DNA of 64,000 bases from Adineta ricciae (lineage: Eukaryota; Rotifera; Eurotatoria; Adinetida; Adinetidae). The position numbers and the translations under genes were made by a program. Each line of letters opens with the position of its first letter. The first letter of the stretch is position 1. The DNA is taken from assembly GCA_905250025.1 (NCBI GenBank), contig CAJNOJ010000036.1, forward strand, positions 62,001-126,000, read 5' to 3'. A model generated the notes under the pieces. That model did not search any database, was not told where the DNA came from, and saw only the letters and a program-made list of their open reading frames with translations. Shown piece after piece: positions 24,232 to 35,864 of the stretch.

Positions 24232-25760
24232 ATGATAGCTTCACTTGGCACTAAAGAAGAAGTCCAACAAACATCCACAGAATATCACTACCTTTCGTCA
24301 CAATCTCATCCATACTACTATTCTGTACCGTTTAACGATGATTCGAATAATCCTCATCATTATCGTCCATCAATCTATGAAACAAATCAGTACTATTCAC
24401 TATCGAATCAAGAATGCAATCATTATTTCAATGATAAAGATCTAACTAACTATAGATCAACTTACTATCAACACTATTCTCCAGAAGAACACGCCAATGA
24501 TTCAGCATATCCATCGAAAGTTTCTGGTTATCATTCGATGTCAACATATGATTATACTCCGCCATCTTCGAACTGTGTTCTTCCATTGAATTCTGGATTC
24601 AATCAACATCTATCCTATGCACCTTTAGCCGTGGAATCCGTGAATTGTAATACAGACGAGAGTACAAATTATTCCACACCCTACGTATGTGAACAACTAA
24701 GATGCTTGCTATATTTACACCCATTATTGCTTTGTTTAGACATCATCGGATGGCATTTGTCGATCAGATTCTGTATTCGTTGAACTTCTCAATCGGCCAT
24801 TATGGTTAAAATTCGCTGCACATACCCATGAAAACGTCGTGACTAAACGTAAGTCATCAATTTAAATTGATTGTATTTCCTAGCGATTACTGTTCATCTT
24901 TAGCCGGCCGTCGTATGTTTCCGATCCTTGAGTTTAAGGTTTCTGGTTTAAAACCCGAAGCAACATACGAGATCTGCATAGAAATGGTTTTACTCGACTT
25001 GAATCATTGGAAATTCAATTCCGGTAAATGGATTGCATCTGAACAGAGTGAACCAGGCCCGAAAAACAGTTCGTATGAAGCTTTATCGTACTCAATTTGT
25101 TATTTAAGTATAATTGTAGGTCATCGTTATCTACATCCTGATTCACCGAGTAGTGGAGAACAATGGATGAAAAGTTCTCGAATTTCTTTTTCGAAATTAA
25201 AACTAACAAACAATAAAAAGTTATCTACAGGTCATTCGCAAAATCAAGTAAGATTATTCATCAATATCTTTGAACGCAAAATTTCATTGATATCTTCTAT
25301 TAGATGCCATTGCTCCTCAATTCGATGCATAAATACATTCCTCGTTTGAGTATTATTCAGACGAGCACTGAACCGAATGATACATTATCGTCACTACCTA
25401 AATATACATTCACCTTTCCGGAAACACAGTTTATTGCTGTAACAGCTTATCAAAATACTGATGTAAATGTTCTTTTCACGTCGCGATTCTTTCAATCAAA
25501 TCTTTTGTTTTAGATTACACAGCTGAAAATCGATAATAATCCATTCGCAAAAGGCTTTCGTGAGAATGCTGATAATCAGTAAGTTGTTCGACCTAATCTG
25601 TTCTAACTCAGTTTACATTGTTTACTACAGATCTATGTATAGTACGTACCCATATAGTCAAGTGTCGCCATCGGATGATCATCGAAGTAATGCCAGTGAA
25701 AATGATCGCGAAAATGTATACGAACATTTACATTTACCGAAGAAAAGACGACATTATTGA
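24232..25760 (+). CDS. T-box transcription factor, closest in style to Tbr1/Eomes/Tbx21
   Basis: Seven exons join in frame: 24232-24684, 24740-24848, 24904-25068, 25120-25247, 25304-25462, 25514-25578 and 25631-25760. The first 150 residues are a Tyr/Ser/His-rich disordered N-terminus. The T-box DNA-binding domain follows: [12 protein letters not shown], then [88 protein letters not shown] and [10 protein letters not shown]. The TDITQLKI and [10 protein letters not shown] end resembles Tbr1/Eomes more than Brachyury, but the first part is divergent, so the subfamily is tentative. It ends with a basic KKRRHY tail soon after the domain, shorter than vertebrate Eomes. Expected role: nuclear developmental transcription factor. 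The exon 3 donor is a non-consensus gttcg. Confidence 0.9.
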
Positions 25761-25854
25761 ACTTGTCTCTCTTTGCAATTTTGATGATTGAATAAACTAT
25801 TTTCATGTTTATTAATCTAATGGATATATATGATGTATATCTACATTTTATTTC

Positions 25855-27771
25855 TCATCTAGTCAATATTTTGAAGGATATGATAGAAAATAAGTAAAGA
25901 ATTACATTGCTTCTAACACAGACACTAGCAGCATTCGAGCGTAAGGTCGATGTTAGCGATGATCGGTACTTTTGTGATGTACGTCGGTGAATTGGTATAA
26001 ATTTACTTGTTTGTTTCGATCGTGGTTTGGTTGAATATGAAGATTCTTCTTCGATAGTTTTATTCGATGACACAAGAATATCGCGCACACGACGGGTAAA
26101 TGGAAAAGCTCCTTGTTGACAATAGAGTCCGGTGAAATCATCCTGATCGAGAGACCATAACATTGCGCCACCAAGATTCATCGTCTTCGCGTATAAAACC
26201 TTAAGAGAAATATAAGATTCTTCATTGAGGTAATTCAAAGAACGAGATCATTACTTTGACAGTAACACTTTTGAGATCATCGTATCCGACCCATTGCTTT
26301 TCTAATGTGCTTGATCCCGAACTATACGCATAAGGTGCTTGAACATCAGTATCAAATACACGTGTCCAGTTATACAGCCGTAGTTTTTGACAAATCTATC
26401 CAGAATACATTTAACGACTATTTCGGTCAATAATTTAGTAGAAGAAGTCTTACTTCGAAATATGCCAACGTTCCATTTTCTTTTGTAAATGGCCCAGCTA
26501 GAAAAGGAGAATAGGATAACAAATTTCAGTATTCAAATCGCTTGTTAATACCAATTCCACTACCAATAGTTTCTGTACCAATAGAAACTGAATCTGAATT
26601 ATTCGCCAATGTAAAACTTCGACCATACAATGCTAGTCCTAAATTGAGTTTCTCAGCCGGGCATCCATTCGATAACCAATAGTGAATCGAATTATTCTGA
26701 AATAAACATTACATATCAAGTTCCAAATGAACTATAGAAACTTACGACATTCTTCCATTGTCCGTCATCATCAGTGTCGTTTTCAGCGGCATACTTTCCA
26801 TAAAGTGGCGCATTTACACCAGTTACGTTGTCCCAAGATCCGTGATAATCATATGTCATCACGCTGACATAATCAAGATGACTGATAGAGAGGAAAAGAA
26901 AGATGCTAAAGACAGTTTGGAGATTGAACACTTACTGGCAGAAGTCAGGCACAACGTAGCCATTATCGACTTTGATTGGATCGGCTGTGACTGCTGCTGT
27001 TAGAAGAAACGGATTGGAATGATTATGAAACGATTCATGCATTTCCTAAATGAACATAATGTTGTTCGATTGCGATTAATGTGGCATTACTTTAATAAGA
27101 ATATTGAATTCTTCTCGAGAATTATTCATCGCACCACGTTCAATATCACCTGGAAATTCCCAATCCTACGAGAAATGAATGCACGAACATGGGTTTAATT
27201 CTAAAGATATAAACCATACTAAGTCGATCCCATCAAAATTCCATCCTTTTAAAAACTGTTTTGTTTGTCGGATAAACGTTGCTCGAGTTGATGAATTCGT
27301 CAATATATTATTGAATGCTTCGCTACGAGCATTCCATCCTCCAACAGCTAGCAACAATTTCAATGATGGTCTATATCGTTTCAACTTATTCAATCTTAGG
27401 TACAATGACTAGAAAATATTTAACAAAATGCGATTAGATCAGAGCGCAAAACCTTTGATATTACCGTTCCGAATTTGTCGCTAAAATTCGTGTCGTGTTT
27501 TTCACTTGGCTCTATTTTGAGTGTTGTTGGGTTAATCAATGCAAAGGCAGCATGAATATGTGTACAAAGTGATGGATCAATATAATCAGGATATAAGATC
27601 GGAGTATGTGGAAGACGATAAAGTGACCAATTTGCATAATAACAGACGATTCTCATGTCTAGCAAGGTATAATTCGATAGAATTGAGAAGATTTATTTGT
27701 TATTTACCTGTAGATACAAATGATAAAAGTACAGCGAAGAAGACGAACACTTGAAATACGTTGTATTGCAT
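25855..27771 (-). CDS. Secreted GH18 chitinase, possibly membrane-anchored
   Basis: Exon 1 encodes a signal peptide (MQYNVFQVFVFFAVLLSFVS) and joins RIVCYYANWSLYR, the first beta strand of the GH18 barrel. LLLAVGGWNARSEAF and the catalytic FDGIDLDWEFP (DxxDxDxE, split by an intron near 27170-27225) follow, so all three acidic residues are present. Later exons carry YDYHGSWDN, GLALYGRSF and the C-terminal NLGGAMLWSLDQDDFTG. The enzyme would hydrolyse beta-1,4 linkages of chitin, relevant to the rotifer trophi, egg shell or diet. No chitin-binding domain is visible. Instead the tail is basic/Ser-rich and ends in a short hydrophobic segment (NVILYLFSIISF), which could be a GPI-anchor signal or a membrane tail. 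Introns are short. It is tail-to-tail with the T-box gene, 94 bp apart. Confidence 0.9.
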
Positions 27772-28928
27772 GTTGATGAATAAAATGATGATGTGAATAG
27801 TTGCGGAGAAGAAACGAAATAAAAAGGAGGATGTAATTGTATTGTTTGTTCAGCAGAGAAAGAAGAAGAAGAAGAAAAAAAACTTAAGAAAGAAGGATTA
27901 ACGTTTTTTGACCTCATTGAGCTTATGGCTGTATTTATCGCGTTCAAGGATCGATTTACATTTCTTTCACACGTTCAATATTCCTTTCATTGTATTCTCT
28001 TACCTGTTTGTTAAATTCACAATCGATGACAACATTTAATTAGACGAGAATTCAAACGAACAGTCGAATTTGAGTAATCAAAGTCACTAAATGATTGATA
28101 ATTGCTGAGATTTTACAATAAATGGAATTCTTATCAAATCATTCCTCATTGTTTGTGCAGATTCTGTCCATATCTCAAAAGGATCTTCGAAGCAAAATTC
28201 TCACGTATACAATAGTCGTATTAAAGCGATTACATAATGCGAAATAAATAACAAAAAAACATGTGTGTTGAATTCAAGATGAGGATCAACGAACTTATTG
28301 TACTTCAGGTTGTTTTTGTTGAACAAAAGAACATGATTGATGAATGTCAGTGAAAGACGTAGGTTAACTCATGACCTATGATAAAGTTTGTTTTTTTTTT
28401 ATTTAGAGAAGACTAAATGTATTACGAAAAGTAAATAACAGATCGCTTGTCAAGACAGTGGAATCATTTTCGCGCTCGATTGAGTAGACAATGATATTCT
28501 GTTGATGAACAGCCACGTCAATAATATTTTTCCTTCAATACGAAATTATTTCATCGGTAAGACAAAGAAATATTCGCATACCGAGTCGCTTCTGCCGTTT
28601 CGTTGCTCTAGTAACTTTCGAATAATAATAATAATACGATTGCAATGAGTCATCAGTCTATCGTATCACGTTACTCGCTCTAAACAAGCCCTTTTCTTTT
28701 CTTTTTTTTCTCTTGCGTTTTATACATTTTTCGCATCCAACACCAAAGGAAGCGGACAACTGATGCTAGTACACGTGGTTATATATCTATATATATCTGT
28801 AGTATCAGTAGAACATATACCATCTTTCCCACGAACAACTATGACTTATTCTTACATGTCTCAGTTCTCTTTTTGACCAACTTGTCAGCAGGTTGGGTAT
28901 AACTTATGTGTTGATTTGCTTCTTCTAG
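27772..28928. other. Divergent intergenic region between chitinase and C16orf89-like gene
   Basis: About 1.16 kb separates two divergent genes for secreted proteins, so it probably contains both promoters. I see poly-A/T tracts and short AT repeats (near 28625 and 28780) but no coding frame. Its right end, gcttcttctag, abuts the downstream ATG. Confidence 0.5.
28915..28928 (+). promoter_or_regulatory. Candidate trans-splice acceptor directly before ATG
   Basis: The pyrimidine tract TTGCTTCTTCTAG is followed with no gap by the ATG of a single-exon gene. An acceptor with no matching upstream exon or donor is what spliced-leader trans-splicing would produce. Confidence 0.5.
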
Positions 28929-29942
28929 ATGTCGATTCAAATCTTTTTACTTTTTTGTATTTGTTCGACGGTATACGTGAAAACAAGCTCAGCTCTTCCA
29001 TCATCGGAATTACATATCAAATATGGTGGAGAAGCATTGAAATCTTTAGAACGTTTGCTGAAATTTTTCGAATCCGATGTGAAAGATCTAAATCTTGATG
29101 GCGTATACGGTTTACGCATTGCACAAGGCCAATTGGATGCTCTTCATGATAAATTGATTAATCCGTTGAAGAAGAATATTGGTGTAACAGATGCAAACAA
29201 TCATGTTCAATCATTATCGAATCAAATCGAACGTATCGCTAATAAAAGTTTGGAAGAAATCGCTCGGAAAGATACATCGTATTTAAAACGATTTGCTTTG
29301 ATTGCGTCGAAAGCATTTCTCATTGATTATGAGGTTAGGAATATCAAAGAAAATCTTATTGAAACCGGTGAACGAATCAGCGAATTCGATGAAGATAAAT
29401 CCGATGTTTGTTTTTCCGAAATCCTCGGCTCCAATGACCGTTCGAACTCATCACCATGTCTTGTTTCTCAGTCGTGTTGGAACTTGATGACTTCGTCGAA
29501 AAGTACCAATTACCGATTAACACATCAATTGCTCTGGTTTTTAGTCGCAAAAACTATCGGATGTATCGATCATCGTTCTACATCAAATCTTGCGAATAAA
29601 AATCTCAAATATCTCGAAGATCGTTACTGTGCAAACATTTATTACGATGCTCAAACCAATTTCAACAATAATGATAACCAAGATCTCTTTCTCGAGCAGA
29701 TTCTGCTATGCTCGATGATTGGTTATGAAGAATTTATTCGCTTAGATTGGTTGAAGACCATTCTAACATGGCAAGATGCAGAATCCGGATGTTTCAGCAG
29801 CGCATCGGATGTAATGGAAAGCAATATCAAAATGAAGCGACATTTATTGATCGAACAGGAGATGAACAATGGATGTTTATCGCACAAGAGTGGTCTGGCG
29901 AGTGGAGTCTTAGCTGTTTACGCTAGAGCTTTATTACAATAA
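28929..29942 (+). CDS. C16orf89 (UPF0764) family secreted protein
   Basis: A single-exon gene of 337 aa with an N-terminal signal peptide (IFLLFCICSTVYV). The body is helical with spaced cysteines. NLDGVYGLRIAQGQLDAL near residue 55 and the pattern SSPCLVSQSCWNLMTS, TNYRLTHQLLWF, AKTIGC near residues 172-215 match the C16orf89/UPF0764 family, secreted proteins of unknown function known from vertebrate thyroid and many invertebrates. The C-terminal part (NNGCLSHKSGLASGVLAVYA) also fits. The absence of introns contrasts with most genes in this window and could reflect retroposition or intron loss. I am moderately sure of the family. Confidence 0.7.
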   Translation: MSIQIFLLFCICSTVYVKTSSALPSSELHIKYGGEALKSLERLLKFFESDVKDLNLDGVYGLRIAQGQLDALHDKLINPLKKNIGVTDANNHVQSLSNQIERIANKSLEEIARKDTSYLKRFALIASKAFLIDYEVRNIKENLIETGERISEFDEDKSDVCFSEILGSNDRSNSSPCLVSQSCWNLMTSSKSTNYRLTHQLLWFLVAKTIGCIDHRSTSNLANKNLKYLEDRYCANIYYDAQTNFNNNDNQDLFLEQILLCSMIGYEEFIRLDWLKTILTWQDAESGCFSSASDVMESNIKMKRHLLIEQEMNNGCLSHKSGLASGVLAVYARALLQ

Positions 29943-31317
29943 GTTATTTTGTAAAATTCAATCGTGAAATATCGAATAAAATCGCACATGCTTATACAGA
30001 ATATGCAATCCGAACAAATATTGCATTTCTTAACAATCTCTATCAGTAAAATATATTTTAAAGTATGAATGGGACGACTTCTCTTCTGTTAGCAGAGATA
30101 GAATCTTGAAACAGCGTATTTGGTTCGAACTACATACTATTTTTAACTTTCCTCATTCTTTCAATGCTCGGACAAAGAAATCTTTCTTGTAAATCTGACA
30201 GAAGACTACGTCACAATGTGTTACTACCGTATGTTACATTTTCCTATTCATTGTTTGATACACATGAATAACATCAAACCACACAAGCATGAATTTGAAT
30301 AAAACAATACCCTCGATTAAAACTTTCCTCGCAATCAATTCTTTGAATAATAAAAAAAGGTTTTTTTTTCACTTTGCACTGTCAATCTTTTGAGTATAGA
30401 ATTGTTCATTGAGGACAGACATGTTGTAGAAAAGCTAAGAAATACAACAGGGATTAATAGACTTTCAATAAACAATCGAGATTTAAGTCGACAAAAAAAA
30501 TCTCGGCGGAGTTTATTTTCTCTAAGGTTTCATATGTCAAACAGACACTACAAATTGAAAGAAAACAATTCATGTGATTCAATTTCAGTTAAGACAAACA
30601 ATCTGTATCTGATGTTACATCACCCTGTGATATTGAACACTACTTGACTATTCCATGTCAATGATTTTTTGACTAAAATTAACAAATTATGATAATATAT
30701 TCGAGTTTATTTTGAAAAATAATCTTAATCGCAATAAAATGTTTTTTTTTTGTATGTGGATTTCTTTTCTTTTTCTCTCATACAAAATCTAATAAATCTC
30801 CACTTTCATCTTTTCATAACGGTCGAAAACAAATATTTCTTTCCAATTTCTTTTTTTTTCTTGACAGTTTTTTTTCTTCTTTTGACGTTAGTCTTTCGTG
30901 TGGCATCATTTGCCCAAGGTAACATTAGCAGTCCAATCGTTGATATTTACAAACACTAAACGACAACGGACAAGTATTGCAAAGTAAGGGAAGAGAAAAC
31001 GAATAAGAGTCAATAACAAAAAACGAAGAGAGAAGTGTGCTTCTTCTTCTTCTTCTTCTTGTTCTTGTTCTCTCAACTCTTTCGCGTAATATAATTCAAG
31101 TGATGCAAAATGAGGCAAGAGAAAAGGCGGAGCGAGCTATTGAAATTACTTTGCTCTTTAGATCACGTAGAGAGGCTAAGAACACGATAGTAATTGTATA
31201 GTCTCATTCGCTCTTATTCTTCGTCTTGTCAATCAATCCCTCTGTCGAGTACGATCAACTGCAAAACAGATAAATTGAAGTACGGTTCGGTCAAAGAAAG
31301 CAAACAACAACAAAATT
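29943..31317. other. Intergenic, low complexity
   Basis: About 1.4 kb with many homopolymer runs and a CTT repeat near 31040-31070 but no convincing gene. A minus-strand frame over the CTT tract gives poly-Glu and is compositional. Confidence 0.5.
31040..31070. repeat. (CTT)n microsatellite
   Basis: A run of CTT triplets with slight degeneration at its right end, about 250 bp upstream of the coiled-coil gene starting at 31318. Confidence 0.85.
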
Positions 31318-32222
31318 ATGTTCAAAAGTGTGCCAATAAAGACAAGCGAAAATGGTCATGAACAACAGTATGACAATGATCAACTTATTTCTATGATTCA
31401 CGGTCTAATGGACGAACGTGATGTTCTCTGGCGTGAGAATGAATATTTAAAAGCGAAATTAAATGAACCTATCTTGATGGAAACAATCAACGAGATGAGA
31501 AAAGAACGAGACTCACTATTGAAACTATTACTTAACCTAACAAGCAATCGTCATGATAAACCTGACCCATCACAATATCCCAATTCTTCTTCAGACGAAT
31601 TGTAGGTCGAAAACTTCATCACTCATCTTTCTCTTATTTATAATCATCTTTTTGTTCTAGTACAAACAATTATCCAGCTGATCTTCTTCCTCCAACATCT
31701 TATCGAACATTTATCACCACTCCGAATGGTAAAATATCGCATAATGGTAATTCACCGAGTAAAAAACCTTCAAGTCAATCTCGATCTAGTAATCGCGACA
31801 TTCCTCAAGGTGAATCGAAACTATCTCGTCGGATACATCGAATGAAGCCTAATTCAGACCAACAACCTGCGGTTGTCTATCGTGTTGAAGGTACAAAGGA
31901 ATGTTTGATGAATCCAAATGAATTATCATCCGTCTTTGCGCACGTCAAACATTCTCATCCGAATAAAAAAATCGTTGTTTATAAAACTTCGACAACTCCT
32001 CAAACACATGAATTCAACCAATTAGTTGACGAAATGTGTCTTAAACATGGCGTCGAATTGAAACATAGTCAAAACTCTCCATTTCAGCAATATCGTTCTC
32101 AATCTCTGCAAGATTTAACGTCAACGTCGTTGTCAGTACCATATCAACCTGATTTTGATTTTCAATTCCAACCAATTGAAAAACAAGAAAAAAGTCGAGG
32201 AAATTATATGAAAAAGAGTTAA
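31318..32222 (+). CDS. Unrecognised coiled-coil protein
   Basis: Two exons, 31318-31601 and 31661-32222, join in frame to 281 aa. Residues 20-80 are strongly charged and heptad-like (LISMIHGLMDERDVLWREN, NEMRKERDSLLKLLLNL), indicating a coiled coil. The middle is Ser/Pro/Asn-rich and probably disordered. A folded-looking segment (VVYRVEGTKECLMN to IVVYKTSTTPQTHEFNQLVD) precedes a Gln-rich tail. I do not recognise the family and propose no function. The clean 59-bp GT-AG intron with maintained frame supports a real gene. It converges with the laforin gene, 56 bp between stops. Confidence 0.7.
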
Positions 32223-32278
32223 GTTTTTATTGATTGCTTGATTAGAAAAGTAAAAGGAAATTTTATTCATCGCTCATT

Positions 32279-33443
32279 TTATGCATATGCTTTTCTGTAT
32301 ATTTTTTCCGCATTCTCCAAAAATACACGATCGAAAAAGCCACACGACCGTACCGGAGCTAATTCATAATGGACTTTCGCTAACGGTATGTTCAGCACAA
32401 AGTGATAATAAGCACAAACAGTACCAAACGCTCGGCCAACACCTAAAAGATTAATTGATTTTTTTTTTGATCTGCCAAATGTAAATATAAAAGAAGCGAA
32501 GAGAAGTGATCGCTTATTTAACCTCGACACAAAGGTCAATTGAAAAACATACATTAGTCAAACGAACTTCTTTATACTTTCGATGTATACTTACCAGCAT
32601 TACAATGTACGTAAACTTTATGTCCTTTTGCTAACAATGTTTTCAATACTAAGGCCGACTGTGGAGACATCAGTTCTCTTCCAGTTGATGACAGATCAGT
32701 GATAGGTACCCATAAAAATAGAATCCCCGCTTGTTCGTACGCTTTGCGTAAGATATCGACGCTGGCTAAGTCATATTCGTTGTTTGGCTCGGGAACATGA
32801 TCATCACCGAGAATCTTTTTACAATTTTTTTCGATATCTTTGATTACTTGCAAATTAAGAACAGCTGTGACACCTAATTCTTGACCTAAGACGTTATTAA
32901 TGTGTTCTAATGTGCGAGGACAACTGCCAACATGTAATTGTTCATTGACACGACCATAATGCATGATTCCATTCGAAACGACCTCGTTATAAAAGTTTGA
33001 TGTATGAGATTTTTCGTTGGTAGCTAGAAAAGAGCAAGAAGTGATCCGTAAAAATCGAATATACTTCTCGTACCTCCCGTCTTCACATCAATCCAATAGT
33101 CAATCGGTGTGTAATAAACTCCATCCACCAAATTTTTACAATCATCTCGTAGCCACACTCGATTTTCACCCGGTTTCCCTTCCCAGACATCATTAATCAC
33201 ATATTTGTAATCGAATTCTTTTACATCTTTAGAAATGTTTATGTCTATTCGATAAAATCGTGGTTCGTTGAGCAATCGTTTAGAACGATACAATTCTTTG
33301 GTCAGAAGATTAAGTTGGGGGGCTTTGTCTGCACTCCATGAACCTAATTCAGGCAAACTACCACAGAGTCGAATGATTGGAGTGGAATTTAGAATTGAAG
33401 TAATTATCGCTCCAGGAACAATCAAACCAAATGTGTATTGCAT
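32279..33443 (-). CDS. EPM2A: Laforin: CBM20 plus dual-specificity phosphatase
   Basis: Exon 1 (start at 33443) encodes an N-terminal starch-binding CBM20: IRLCGSLPELGSWSADKAPQ, then YKYVINDVWEGKPGENR. Exon 2 continues with the phosphatase domain (MHYGRVNEQLHVGSCPR, LWVPITDLSSTGRE). The signature HCNAGVGRAFG is split by an intron after HCNAG; the catalytic Cys and the Arg are present. CBM20 followed by DSP is diagnostic of laforin, which removes phosphate from glycogen and prevents insoluble polyglucosan. The end is YRKAYA with the stop at 32279-32281. Total length appears close to that of vertebrate laforin (331 aa). The start has AAA between an ATAG acceptor and the ATG. The intron inside the active site is longer (about 150 bp) than others in the window. 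Confidence 0.93.
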
Positions 33444-33721
33444 TTTCTATTTGAGATCAAAACTTCGAAAATAAAACAAGAAATTCCAGCGATATTATTT
33501 ATATTTTAAATAGATCTGAAACATGTACTATGTGACCCGGACAAATGTCTGCTTTGATCATGTCGAAAATACAATTGTTTTCGAGATATTTATTTATATT
33601 AAAAAGAAAAAAGGCATATGAAATTTTTTGAAAAGCTTGACTAATTTATACAATAAAAACAAGTGAGAACAATAAATATAATTTATCAATCATATATGTT
33701 CTTCTGTATTTACGATGTCTT
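33444..33721. other. Short intergenic region
   Basis: This separates the 3' end of the hydrophilic helical gene from the laforin start. It is AT-rich with no coding signal. Confidence 0.4.
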
Positions 33722-34672
33722 CTATTTTGATTGGTGTTTGGTTGTTTCAACCGTTTTGGTTTCTGTGACGTGCGTAGCGCTACCAGCTGCGTCACGAGCT
33801 GGTGCAGCTGATTTGCTTTCAGCAGTGGTCGTAGCTGCTGCTGATACTTCGGTTTTAATTGTTGTTGTACCGGTTGCTTGGTGAATAGTTGTGGCTTTGT
33901 CTAAAGTGGCATTTGCAGCGATATTACGAGCTTCAGCTTCGACTTGAGCTTCAGCAGCTTCCAAGACACCGATTTTGAGTCGAGCAGCTTTCTTGTTCAA
34001 AGCATCAATGTCATTTCGAGCGGCTTGTAAAATGGCAGCTTGTTGATTGTTTAAGTCAGCTTCGATTTCGGCAATTCGTTTCGCTTTGGCAGCATCGATT
34101 TCTTCAACCATCAATTGTAAACGGGCTTGATATTCTTTATCGATTTCGCCGGTGTGTTCGTTGGCTTTGCGGAGAAGTTCTTCTTGTTCACGACGTGTGC
34201 GACCAACAACTTCATCGATTTCCCGTTGAATTTGTTCATTGATTTGTTCGGTCTGATTTCGAGCATATTCATCAATTTGTGAATGTGTTGAACCTTAAGA
34301 AGAAAAAACGTTTCACATGACAGACTTGTTACTGTTGAACATACCTAATTTAGTAACTAAATCAGTGAGTTTTTGTTTATTGGCAAGTGAGACTGAGGAA
34401 GAACCATCAGATGAGATAGTTGATTTGATATTGACACCATCACGTTGAACTGTACGAGTTTCACAGGTTTCACCACCAGCACCTTTAGTTTTGCATTCGA
34501 TTTTTTGATCACATTTCTCACCGCTAGTGCATGAAGTTTTGCATTCCTTATTGTGTACACCAGAGACTGTTTTTGTGCATAATCCATCTTCACATTTGAT
34601 TTCGGTTTTGTGACTTTGAGCATGATCATGTTCATGATCTTTACCCAAAAGCTTGTTGATAATACTGGTCAT
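33722..34672 (-). CDS. Hydrophilic long-helix protein, CAHS-like in architecture
   Basis: Two exons, 34345-34672 and 33722-34293, join in frame to 299 aa. Residues 1-35 are His/Lys-rich (GKDHEHDHAQSHKTEIK). Residues 28-75 hold eight cysteines (CEDGLC, CKTSC, CDQKIEC). From about residue 110 to 240 a continuous charged amphipathic helix runs without proline or breaks (NEQIQREIDEVVGRTRREQE, GEIDKEYQARL, AAKAKRIAEIEADLNNQQA). The tail is Thr/Ala/Glu-rich and disordered. High charge, a long central helix and disordered ends recall tardigrade CAHS and some LEA proteins tied to desiccation tolerance, but I cannot show homology. No signal peptide is seen, so it is probably cytosolic. The 951-bp locus sits between laforin and MRPS7 with a short promoter region. 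The start follows a CATATAG acceptor by two bases. Confidence 0.75.
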
Positions 34673-35073
34673 ATCTATATGAAATCAAATCGGGCAATTA
34701 TTTGAGTGTAATCTGTATAGATATCGCACTACTTACTTGCTTTGTATTTGTATAGACGTTAGAAGAATAGTGTGTAATAATTGTGATTATTGCATTGAAA
34801 GTCAAGCTGCTTTTATACCATGGAAGACGTCAACCAGAACGTAAGAGAATCAAAACACGTAATACGTGTTTTTTATGATTGGATAAAGCAAAATATTTTG
34901 GACAAAAATAGACAATAGTAGCGTCATGGATCACGTTTACAGTGCTTTTTCGGATGATTGTGAGATGAATGAGTAAAGAGCTAGGGTATTTTTCAGTTTA
35001 TGTTTATTAAATCACCATACACAAAACAAGACAAAGAAAGTGAAAAAAATAACAACATATCATATGGTATGTT
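34673..35073. other. Intergenic, promoter side of the hydrophilic protein gene
   Basis: About 400 bp containing the promoter of the 34672 gene and the 3' end of MRPS7. A purine-rich, AT-rich sequence without a coding frame. Confidence 0.4.
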
Positions 35074-35856
35074 TTATTTTTGCCATTTGAAATGTGCATA
35101 AGCGCGATTGAGTTCAGCATTTCGATGAATTTCTTGTTTTTTCTTGATTGTTCGTCCTTGATTCTGTGCTGCATCCATTATTTCCTTCGCGAATAATGTC
35201 CAAAACCGTTGATCATGTGGTCGAGCATCATGTGTACTATCAATCAACATACGAATTGCTGTAAAAACACCACGATCTGGCGACATTGGAATCGGCACTG
35301 AATATAAAGTTCCACCTTTTGCGATACGAGTGAGACCTAACGAAAAACTTTCTACAAAAACTTTCTTTTCACGTCTCAGTTACTCACGAACAATGGGTGT
35401 GGCATTTTTAACAGCTCTTGTCAGTAGAATTACGGGATTACATTCGATTTGAGCACGTTCTTCATCTGTTTTTGCTCGATGCCATTTTCCAACTTGTATT
35501 AATTTGATCGTTCGAAATGTTTTATGCATTAATTCTTCTACTAACTCACGATTGCCATCACGTAACAGAATTCCCATAACTCGTGAAACAATCGGATCGT
35601 GAAAACAAGAAAAAGATTGGTAAGTAGGTATAACAGGCTTCACAGGTCGAAAATGCCGTTCGTCCAAATCGTCCATGTTTAACAATTCAGAACGGGATTG
35701 AACAGGATCTACATGTGAACCGTATTTTTCCCACCAGGTTGAATCTTTTTGGCCATGGTATTGAGTTTGTCCAGCAGTCAAGTACGGTTTCGAAAGATGT
35801 AAATACCGTGCGGCTTGAGCAGGTGATGGACGAAGTAAAAGTAGAGATTTCAACAT
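35074..35856 (-). CDS. MRPS7: Mitochondrial ribosomal protein uS7m
   Basis: Two exons, 35388-35856 and 35074-35336, give 243 aa. The N-terminus (MLKSLLLLRPSPAQAARYLH) is a plausible mitochondrial targeting peptide. The S7 fold is recognisable: DPIVSRVMGILLRDGNRELVEEL, CNPVILLTRAVKNATPIV, TRIAKGGTLYSVPIP, PDRGVFTAIRMLI, the C-terminal NRAYAHFKW. It binds the 12S rRNA head region of the mitochondrial small subunit. I chose the ATG at 35856 rather than the in-frame one at 35877, because an acceptor CTTTAG ends at 35865 and leaves an 8-nt leader. The upstream ATG would be removed by trans-splicing and lies almost at the edge of a transposon inverted repeat. The intron donor is a perfect gtgagt. 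Confidence 0.9.
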
Positions 35857-35864
35857 TTTTTCTT

